Shown one piece after another: positions 1-4,863 of a stretch of 5,109 bases of DNA. Within the stretch, counting starts at the first letter, position 1, and each line of letters starts with the position of its first letter. The stretch is from JAEUJT01 sp044225205 (GTDB taxonomy: Bacteria > Myxococcota > Myxococcia > Myxococcales > Myxococcaceae): the NCBI GenBank assembly GCA_044225205.1, contig JBGAIY010000521.1, positions 1 to 5,109 of the forward strand, in the 5' to 3' direction. The notes below the pieces were generated by a model. It was not told the origin of the DNA. It worked only from the letters and a program-made list of their open reading frames with translations, and ran no database searches. A program made the translations under genes and the position numbers.

Positions 1-162
1 ATACTTCGTGCAGCTCTTCACCAACGGGCCTTGGTCGGTCTTGCCGGGCGTGGTGGGGCGGGTGGGCGTGGTCACGACGCCGCTCGCCGACCCTGGCGAA
101 ATGAGGCCGTCGCAGCTCGCACCGAGCATTGCCAACAGCAGTGTGCACCCGGCTCGCATCAT
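1..162 (-). CDS. N-terminal fragment of a putative lipoprotein of unknown function (runs off left edge)
   Basis: Reading leftward from an ATG-ATG pair at 162-157, the frame stays open for 54 codons to the window edge. The start MMRAGCTLLLAMLGASC looks like an export signal: a basic residue at position 3, a hydrophobic core (about 7-13) and a Cys at 17. The lipobox is imperfect, with Leu at -4 rather than -3 (L-G-A-S-C), so lipidation by Lgt/Lsp is likely but not certain. After the Cys comes Asp, then a Gly/Ser/Thr/Pro-rich linker (about residues 19-43) such as often tethers surface domains in myxobacteria. A good ribosome site (AGGGG, 5 nt before the first ATG) supports this start. The functional domain lies outside the window, so I assign no function. 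It is divergent from the toxin-antitoxin operon. A non-lipidated secreted protein is the main alternative. Confidence 0.72.
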   Translation of the reverse strand, partial: MMRAGCTLLLAMLGASCDGLISPGSASGVVTTPTRPTTPGKTDQGPLVKSCTKY

Positions 163-167
163 GGTTT

Positions 168-172
168 CCCCT
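168..172 (-). promoter_or_regulatory. Ribosome binding site of the left-edge lipoprotein-like gene
   Basis: On the minus strand AGGGG lies 5 nt before the first ATG of the ATG-ATG pair. It is one of the clearest Shine-Dalgarno sites in the window and the main support for this gene start. The toxin-antitoxin start on the other side of the same intergenic region has none. Confidence 0.6.
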
Positions 173-260
173 GACGAATAGAAGGGAGTCGCTCGAGGGC
201 CGCTTCGCAGCTCACGGCCTCGAAGGGCCTTGAAATGATTGAACCCATGAGGCCGCGAAA

Positions 261-275
261 GTGCGGTTGCCGCAC
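261..275. repeat. Short perfect palindrome at the toxin-antitoxin promoter
   Basis: GTGCGG-TTG-CCGCAC is a perfect 6-bp inverted repeat with a 3-nt centre. It covers the proposed -35 hexamer (267-272) of the toxin-antitoxin promoter. It could be a protein-binding site or chance in GC-rich DNA. It is upstream of the predicted transcript start, so it is unlikely to act as an RNA hairpin in that mRNA. Confidence 0.4.
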
Positions 276-295
276 CGCGGGTAGTACCCTAGTAT
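267..295 (+). promoter_or_regulatory. Predicted sigma70-type promoter of the toxin-antitoxin operon
   Basis: The -35 candidate is TTGCCG (267-272), the -10 candidate is TAGTAT (290-295), and the spacer is exactly 17 bp. The -10 keeps the key second A and last T of TATAAT. A start 6-7 nt after the -10 falls at about 301-303, on the GTG start codon at 302 itself. Together with the absence of any Shine-Dalgarno sequence, this predicts a leaderless mRNA. The match is by eye, and housekeeping promoters in this phylum may deviate from the E. coli consensus. Confidence 0.5.
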
Positions 296-299
296 TACC
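280..299. promoter_or_regulatory. Putative operator for autoregulation by the ribbon-helix-helix antitoxin
   Basis: Two near-identical 8-mers, GTAGTACC (281-288) and GTATTACC (292-299), start 11 bp apart, about one helical turn. Because each is nearly palindromic, the block also reads as an inverted repeat (GGTAnTAC ... GTAnTACC). It overlaps the proposed -10 box and ends 2 bp before the start codon. Ribbon-helix-helix antitoxins are known to repress their own operons by binding paired short sites over the promoter. The assignment here is inferred from position and symmetry. Confidence 0.45.
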
Positions 300-301
300 G
301 C

Positions 302-586
302 GTGAGCACGAGCCTGAAGCTGCCGCCCGAGCTGAAAAAGCGCATCGCCCCGTTGGCCCAACGTTCGGGGAAGACGCCCCACGCGTGGATGGTCGACGCC
401 TTGCAACGGGAAACAGAGCTCGCCGAACAGCGCGAAGCCTTCATCGGTGATGCCGAGACTGCAGCAGCCGACGTTGAGGCGGGCGGCCCGGTGTATGCCA
501 TGGAAGACGTCCATGCGTATCTCCGCGCGAAGCTCGCCGGTGCCAGAGCACGCCGCCCGCAGCCGCTGAAACCAACCCGCAAGTGA
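302..586 (+). CDS. Ribbon-helix-helix (CopG/ParD-like) antitoxin of a type II toxin-antitoxin module
   Basis: This 94-residue protein is the likely labile antitoxin that neutralises the downstream RelE/ParE-fold toxin and represses the operon as a DNA-bound dimer. Residues 1-40 fit a ribbon-helix-helix domain: a strand TSLKLP (3-8), helix PELKKRIAPLAQRSG (9-23), then the turn and helix TPHAWMVDALQRET. The acidic/Ala-rich middle (41-62) and the tail with YAMEDVHAYLRAKLAG (65-80) would be the toxin-wrapping part. A basic Pro-rich end follows. The start is GTG at 302: an in-frame TAG at 290-292 blocks any upstream start, and the next ATG (389) would delete most of the DNA-binding domain. No Shine-Dalgarno sequence precedes it. 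Its stop overlaps the toxin start (GTGA, 583-586). The family is clear; the exact subfamily name is not. Confidence 0.85.
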   Translation: MSTSLKLPPELKKRIAPLAQRSGKTPHAWMVDALQRETELAEQREAFIGDAETAAADVEAGGPVYAMEDVHAYLRAKLAGARARRPQPLKPTRK

Positions 587-864
587 TTCGAATCGTCTAC
601 AGCGCGCGCGCACTCAACGATGTCGAACGTCTCACGCTTTTTGTCGACGACGACCAACTCGCCGAGCAGATTCTTGAGGTCATCGTCGGTGGCGTTGAAA
701 CCCTGAGTCGTCACCCGTACGTGGGTCGACCAGTTCGCGGAGCGCTCCGAGAGCTCGTTCTTTCTTTTGGGCGCACGGGTTACGTGGTGCTGTACCGCCT
801 CGCCCGCGACCGCATCGAGGTGTTGGCGCTTCGACACCAACGAGAGGCTGGTTTTCGTCGGTAG
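583..864 (+). CDS. RelE/ParE-superfamily toxin of a type II toxin-antitoxin module
   Basis: This 93-residue protein has the size and layout of the RelE/ParE fold. It has an N-terminal strand IRIVYSARA (2-10), helices over about 11-42, the family-typical turn HPYVGRPV (44-51), then strands RELVLSFGRTGYVVLYRL (57-74) and IEVLALRHQREAGF (78-91). RelE-type members cleave mRNA at the ribosome, whereas ParE-type members inhibit DNA gyrase. The HPYVGRP and YVVLYRL pattern with a CopG-like partner favours ParE-like, but the target cannot be decided from sequence. It starts with GTG inside the antitoxin stop (GTGA) and has no purine-rich site before it, so translation probably depends on termination-reinitiation, which would keep toxin output below antitoxin. 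It looks intact. Its stop is 17 bp from the stop of the convergent transporter gene. Confidence 0.85.
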   Translation: MIRIVYSARALNDVERLTLFVDDDQLAEQILEVIVGGVETLSRHPYVGRPVRGALRELVLSFGRTGYVVLYRLARDRIEVLALRHQREAGFRR

Positions 865-881
865 CTCGCGAATGGGCGGCG

Positions 882-2150
882 CTACAGAATTTTGCGCGGC
901 GGCAGCACGACGTTGGCCACCAAGAGCCCCATGACCAGCCCGCCGGCGATGAGCACCATGTCGACGCCTTGACCGACGCCTTGCAAGTATTCGCCGCGCA
1001 GCAGGGCGTCGAGGCTGCGAAAGCCGAACGAACCGGGCACCAGCAACAAGAGCCCGGGCATCAAGAACAATTGGGCCGGCCGCTTCGAGCGCCGGGCGTA
1101 CAGGTTCGAGGCGAGCGCCAAGGTGAAGGCCCCGAGAAACGAGGCTCCGGCGGCCGGCACGTCGCGGGTGAGCCAGCTCGTGACCCAGACGATGAGCCCC
1201 GAAGCCATGGCGAGGCCCATGTCGCGGCGGGGCAGGCCCAGCAGCACGCCGAAGCTGACCGAGGCCACCAACAGCGCCACGACTTGCCACACCCAAAACG
1301 CCGGCACGACGGGCTCGGCCGGGGCCGCGCGAAACCCGAGCGAGCGCTCGACGCCCACGACCAGGGCGATGCCGAAGACCAGCGAGAGCAGAGTGACGCC
1401 CGCGTCGACGAGCCGGGCGGTGCCCGACACCAGGTTCTTCGACGTGAGCTCGGTCAGCCCGGTCGTCACCACCATGCCCGGCAGCAGGGGTATGATGATG
1501 GCCAACACCAGCGCCTCGCGCGAGTGTTCGGGCCACACCGCGGTCGCGCCCCAGGCGACGAGCGCCGCCACCGCCCCACCGACGAAATTTTCGAGAAACG
1601 CGCTGCCGGCGACGTCGCGCGCCACGTGGGTCAACACCCGCAACACGAGCCCGCCCAAGCCCGCCAGAATGAAGTCAGACCAGCCGCCCCCGAGCGACAC
1701 CGCCGCACCGCCGCTCGCGCCAGTGGCCCCGAGCAACTGCACGGCCAGCGGCCACGTCGCCGGCCGCTGTTGCAAGTCGCGCAGCTTCTGCCGCGCTTCG
1801 TTCACCGAGAGCTTGCGGTCGACGACCGCGTTCATCACTTCGTCGAGCAGGGCCAGCGTCTCCAAATCGGTGCGCCAGTCACGCACCCGCACCATCGACA
1901 TCGCGGGGGGCTCTCCGTGCGGGGTCTTCACCGAGACGAACAACCCGGTCGGCACCGCGAACGCGTCGACCTCGAACCCTTCGTGTCGACCCAGCACCAC
2001 CAGCAATTCTTCGAGCCGAAAAGACGGGCACCCCGTCGACATCAGCGCCACGCCCAGTTCGACCAAATAGTCGAGCAACAGGTGCGACGTGAGGGGCTCC
2101 GACGAGGCCATGGTGGTGTCATCATCATCGCCAAACAGGCGCCCGGCCAC
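882..2150 (-). CDS. ThrE-family threonine/serine exporter-like membrane protein (fused YjjP-YjjB type)
   Basis: This 422-residue inner-membrane protein is probably an exporter of small substrates. The family is named for Corynebacterium ThrE (Thr/Ser efflux), and E. coli YjjP/YjjB are a split form linked to succinate export, so the substrate here is open. Residues about 22-130 form the soluble N-terminal part, with LVELGVALMSTGCPSFRLEELL (29-50) matching the family's first helix. About ten membrane segments follow (roughly 132-153, 157-174, 187-206, 212-229, 248-266, 284-305, 309-326, 333-350, 362-377, 396-417). Two family loops are visible: PLLPG (221-225) with SGTAR (242-246) in the first half, and MPG...VPGSFGFRSL (364-380) in the second. 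The given start is GTG at 2150, with no convincing ribosome site. ATG at 2111 (residue 14) skips an acidic GDDDD stretch and still keeps the whole conserved region. It is complete, divergent from gyrB, and no paired gene is needed. Confidence 0.88.
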   Translation of the reverse strand: MAGRLFGDDDDTTMASSEPLTSHLLLDYLVELGVALMSTGCPSFRLEELLVVLGRHEGFEVDAFAVPTGLFVSVKTPHGEPPAMSMVRVRDWRTDLETLALLDEVMNAVVDRKLSVNEARQKLRDLQQRPATWPLAVQLLGATGASGGAAVSLGGGWSDFILAGLGGLVLRVLTHVARDVAGSAFLENFVGGAVAALVAWGATAVWPEHSREALVLAIIIPLLPGMVVTTGLTELTSKNLVSGTARLVDAGVTLLSLVFGIALVVGVERSLGFRAAPAEPVVPAFWVWQVVALLVASVSFGVLLGLPRRDMGLAMASGLIVWVTSWLTRDVPAAGASFLGAFTLALASNLYARRSKRPAQLFLMPGLLLLVPGSFGFRSLDALLRGEYLQGVGQGVDMVLIAGGLVMGLLVANVVLPPRKIL

Positions 2151-2175
2151 GGAACGTTTCGGGCTTCTTTTGTGG

Positions 2176-2243
2176 GGCCTTTTGGTGCCCTCAAGGCTTT
2201 GATATTATTTGTGTTTTATTCGTATTTCGGTCACCAAAAGGGC
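2176..2243. repeat. Long-spaced inverted repeat in the divergent region upstream of gyrB
   Basis: The left arm GGCCTTTTGGTG (2176-2187) and right arm CACCAAAAGGGC (2232-2243) are inverted copies with 11 of 12 positions matching, including 10 uninterrupted (CCTTTTGGTG/CACCAAAAGG). Arm centres are about 56 bp apart, a little over five helical turns. The AT-rich proposed gyrB -10 lies between them, and the left arm covers the proposed -35. A further TTTGGTG occurs at 2259-2265. Such paired sites suit a dimeric regulator or a DNA loop. An RNA stem is less likely because the left arm lies upstream of the predicted transcript start. Confidence 0.5.
2182..2208 (+). promoter_or_regulatory. Predicted extended -10 promoter of gyrB
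   Basis: TGATATTAT (2200-2208) fits an extended -10 element: TG, one base, then TATTAT, one mismatch from TATAAT. A weak -35, TTGGTG (2182-2187), sits 15 bp upstream, a short spacer that is tolerated with extended -10 promoters. A start near 2215 would give a 5' leader of about 93 nt. The surrounding block (about 2196-2228) is the most AT-rich in the window. I see no equally good promoter for the transporter on the minus strand. Confidence 0.4.
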
Positions 2244-2290
2244 ATCGGGTTTGGGGCGTTTGGTGATACATCTCGCCGGCTGATTTCTTT

Positions 2291-2294
2291 GGAG
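2291..2294 (+). promoter_or_regulatory. Ribosome binding site of gyrB
   Basis: GGAG at 2291-2294 is the only purine-rich site before the gyrB ATG at 2308. The 13-nt gap to the ATG is longer than usual. No alternative start sits closer, and the protein aligns well from this Met, so the start is kept. Confidence 0.45.
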
Positions 2295-2307
2295 TTTTTC
2301 AAACCGC

Positions 2308-4779
2308 ATGGACACCACCAATCCGCAAACAGGGCAGGTTCAGAACCAGACCGAATACAACGCCGCGAGCATCACCGTGCTCGAAGGGCTGGAGGCGGTT
2401 CGCAAGCGGCCGGGCATGTACATCGGCGACACGTTTTTTCGCGGCTTGCACCACCTGGTCTACGAAGTGGTCGACAACTCGGTCGACGAATGCCTCGCGG
2501 GGTATGCGACCGACGTCAACGTGATCATTCACGTCGACAACTCGATCAGCGTCATCGACAACGGGCGCGGCATACCGGTCGGCCCGCACCCCACCGTCGC
2601 GGGTATGGACACGCTCGACGTCGTCATGACCAAGCTGCACGCGGGTGGCAAGTTCGAGAACAGCGCGTACAAAGTGTCGGGCGGGTTGCACGGCGTCGGC
2701 GTGTCGTGCGTGAACGCGCTGTCAGAATGGCTCACGGTCGAAGTGCAGCGCAACGGCAAGGTCTACCACCAGCGCTACGAGCGCGGCGTGCCGGCGGGCA
2801 AGGTCACCGAGGTCGGCGTCACCGAGGCGCGCGGCACGAAAGTGAACTTCTTGCCCGACAAGACGATTTTCGAGGTCAAAGAATACGACTTCGAGACCTT
2901 GTCGACCCGCTTGCGCGAGCTCGCGTTCTTGAACGCGGGCCTGCACATCACCTTGGCTGACGAGCGCAGCGGCAAGTCGCACGACTTCAAGTTCGAAGGC
3001 GGCATCGTCAGCTTCGTCGAGTTCATCAACAAGTCGAAGCAGGTGGTCAACGACAAGCCCGTCTATTTCAAGGCCGAAAAAGACAACGTCATCGTCGAAG
3101 TCGCCATGCAGTACAACGAAGCGTACGACGAGCGCATTTTCACCTTCGCGAACAACATCAACACCCCCGAAGGTGGCACCCACTTGTCGGGTTTCAAGGC
3201 GGCGCTGACCCGGTCGATCAACGGCTACGCCGAACGCAGCCAAGCGTGGAAAGACCTCAAAGAAACGCCCACGGGCGAAGATGCCCGCGAAGGGCTCTCG
3301 GCGGTCATCAGCGTGAAGCTGCCGAACCCGCAGTTCGAAGGCCAAACGAAGCAAAAGCTCGGCAACAGCGAAATCAAGGGCCTGGTCGAGAGCGTGATGA
3401 ACGAGTCGCTCACGAACTACCTCGACGAGAACCCGGCCACCGCGAAGAAGATCATCGTCAAAATCGGTGACGCGGCCCGCGCCCGAATCGCCGCGCGCAA
3501 GGCCCGTGAAACCGTGCGCCGCAAGGGCGTGCTCGACGGCCTGTCGTTGCCGGGCAAGTTGTCTGACTGCAGCGAAAAAGACCCGGCCCGCTCCGAACTG
3601 TTCATTGTCGAAGGTGACTCGGCAGGCGGCTCGGCGAAGAGCGGCCGCAACCGTGAAACCCAGGCGATTTTGCCTCTGCGCGGCAAGATTCTGAACGTCG
3701 AGAAAGCGCGCGTCGAAAAAATGCTGAACTCGGCCGAGCTCGTCACGTTGATTACGGCGCTCGGCACCGGCATTCGCACGCCGGGCGACGACAGCGAATA
3801 CAAGCCCGACGAAGTTCGCTACCACCGCATCATTTTGATGACCGACGCAGACGTCGACGGTTCGCACATTCGCACGCTGCTGCTCACGTTCTTCTTCAAC
3901 CAAATGCGCGAGCTCATCGAACGCGGGTACGTCTACATCGCGCAGCCGCCGCTCTACAAAATGACGCGCAACAAGCGCGACGTGTACTGCAAAGACGAAG
4001 CGGCGAAGAACGAGTACTTGCTCAACATTGCCCGCGAGCGCCTGAAGGTCGTGCTCAAGAACGGCGAGCTTTCGGGGGAGCCGCTCAAGGCGCAGCTGCG
4101 CAAGATCATCACCTACAAAGAGAAGCTGGCGAAGCTCGAGAAGAGCCGCAAGTTCGACCCGCGGGTCATTGACGCCTTGGTGCAAGCGACGAACTTCATG
4201 CCCGAGATGCTCAAAGACCGAAACGCGTCGAACGAAGCGTTCAACGACATGCTCGACTACATCGAAGCGCGCGACGCGAACTTGGCCGAAATGATCGCCA
4301 AGAAAGCGATTCGCCCGCAGCCCGACCCCGAGCACTCGACCGAGAAGTACATCATTCAAACCGAGGTCAACGGCGCCGAACGCCAGACCGTGCTCGACCA
4401 CGAATTCTTGTCGTCGGCCGAGTACCGCTTGTTGGTCGAACTGAAAGAGGCGTTCGCCGGGGCGCTCGGGCCCGCTCCGTATTCGCTGTTGATTGGCGAC
4501 GAGCCGGCCAGCGCGCGCTCGTACCAAGAGGTGCTCGACGCCGCCCTCACCGACGCGCAGAAGGGCGTCACCATTCAGCGCTACAAAGGGCTGGGTGAAA
4601 TGAACCCTGAACAGCTCGCCGAGACGACCATGAACGTCGAGACCCGCACGTTGCTGCAAGTGCAGGTGGGCGACAAAATCGCCGCCGAAGAAATGGTCTC
4701 GCTGCTCATGGGCGACGCCGTCGAGCCGCGCCGCGACCACATCATCAAGAACGCGCTCACCGCGAACCTCGACTTCTAA
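2308..4779 (+). CDS. gyrB: DNA gyrase subunit B (type IIA topoisomerase ATPase subunit)
   Basis: This 823-residue protein is the ATPase and metal-binding half of gyrase (GyrA2GyrB2), which introduces negative supercoils ahead of forks and RNA polymerase. The GHKL ATPase domain (about 20-230) shows EVVDN with catalytic Glu53 and Mg-binding Asn57, DNGRGIP (84-90) and GGLHGVG (125-131). The transducer domain carries QTKQKL with the ATP-contacting Lys350. The TOPRIM domain has EGDSAGG (435-441, catalytic Glu435), PLRGK (456-460) and the metal motif DADVDG (513-518). A long insert, roughly 550-725, separates these from QRYKGLGEMN (757-766), as in the larger proteobacterial-type GyrB (E. coli about 804 residues). 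The C-terminus NALTANLDF is typical. Counted against E. coli, coumarin contacts Arg136 and Thr165 are kept (Arg148, Thr177), and the position of Lys447 is Arg458. These features favour GyrB over ParE of topoisomerase IV. It is complete and appears to be a single-gene transcription unit. Confidence 0.98.
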   Translation: MDTTNPQTGQVQNQTEYNAASITVLEGLEAVRKRPGMYIGDTFFRGLHHLVYEVVDNSVDECLAGYATDVNVIIHVDNSISVIDNGRGIPVGPHPTVAGMDTLDVVMTKLHAGGKFENSAYKVSGGLHGVGVSCVNALSEWLTVEVQRNGKVYHQRYERGVPAGKVTEVGVTEARGTKVNFLPDKTIFEVKEYDFETLSTRLRELAFLNAGLHITLADERSGKSHDFKFEGGIVSFVEFINKSKQVVNDKPVYFKAEKDNVIVEVAMQYNEAYDERIFTFANNINTPEGGTHLSGFKAALTRSINGYAERSQAWKDLKETPTGEDAREGLSAVISVKLPNPQFEGQTKQKLGNSEIKGLVESVMNESLTNYLDENPATAKKIIVKIGDAARARIAARKARETVRRKGVLDGLSLPGKLSDCSEKDPARSELFIVEGDSAGGSAKSGRNRETQAILPLRGKILNVEKARVEKMLNSAELVTLITALGTGIRTPGDDSEYKPDEVRYHRIILMTDADVDGSHIRTLLLTFFFNQMRELIERGYVYIAQPPLYKMTRNKRDVYCKDEAAKNEYLLNIARERLKVVLKNGELSGEPLKAQLRKIITYKEKLAKLEKSRKFDPRVIDALVQATNFMPEMLKDRNASNEAFNDMLDYIEARDANLAEMIAKKAIRPQPDPEHSTEKYIIQTEVNGAERQTVLDHEFLSSAEYRLLVELKEAFAGALGPAPYSLLIGDEPASARSYQEVLDAALTDAQKGVTIQRYKGLGEMNPEQLAETTMNVETRTLLQVQVGDKIAAEEMVSLLMGDAVEPRRDHIIKNALTANLDF

Positions 4780-4786
4780 AGCCACT

Positions 4787-4837
4787 AAAAAAAACAAGGG
4801 AGCCGCCAAGTGACCGTAAAGCTTGGCGGCTCCCTTT
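4787..4837. terminator. Bidirectional intrinsic terminator between convergent gyrB and the MYXO-CTERM gene
   Basis: AAGGGAGCCGCCAAG (4796-4810) and CTTGGCGGCTCCCTT (4822-4836) form a perfect 15-bp stem around an 11-nt loop. On the minus strand the stem is followed, after one base, by an unbroken run of eight T (A8 at 4787-4794), a textbook terminator for the right-hand gene, whose stop is 27 nt away. On the plus strand the stem begins 16 nt after the gyrB stop, but only TTT follows, so termination of gyrB may be weaker or rely on the stem plus Rho. Confidence 0.9.
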
Positions 4838-4863
4838 CTGCTGTCTGCGACTTCAGCGCTTCT

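Noticed and set aside
192..255. GGCC-rich inverted and direct repeats such as CGGCCTC (215-221) with GAGGCCG (249-255)
   Set aside because: Arms are only 7 bp with a 27-bp spacer in GC-rich DNA, and no T-run follows. I cannot separate them from chance.
235..450. A 71-codon frame beginning at ATG 235, ahead of the antitoxin
   Set aside because: It overlaps the antitoxin in another frame, has no ribosome site, and crosses the promoter and operator. The antitoxin frame has clear family features; this one has none.
295..1536. A 413-codon open frame on the minus strand over the toxin-antitoxin pair and part of the transporter
   Set aside because: It shares the strand of the transporter in a different frame and is antisense to two well-supported genes. 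The product is Arg/Ala/His-rich low-complexity sequence.
2202..2238. A minus-strand promoter for the transporter using TAATAT as -10
   Set aside because: The only TTG-containing -35 candidate (TTGGTG at 2237-2232) is 24 bp away, too far for a normal spacer, and nothing suitable lies 16-18 bp upstream.
2151..2307. Possible replication origin near gyrB
   Set aside because: The region is AT-rich, but I see no cluster of TTATCCACA-type DnaA boxes and no origin genes. A promoter explains the AT-richness.
969..2960. A 663-codon open frame on the plus strand across the transporter gene and into gyrB
   Set aside because: It is antisense to a clear ThrE-family gene and out of frame with gyrB. Its translation is rich in Arg, Gln, His and Pro with no domain pattern, as expected from the complement of GC-rich coding DNA.
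2722..4809. A 695-codon open frame on the minus strand opposite gyrB
   Set aside because: It mirrors gyrB in the antisense frame that GC-rich codon use keeps free of stops. It lacks recognisable motifs and its start region overlaps the terminator stem.
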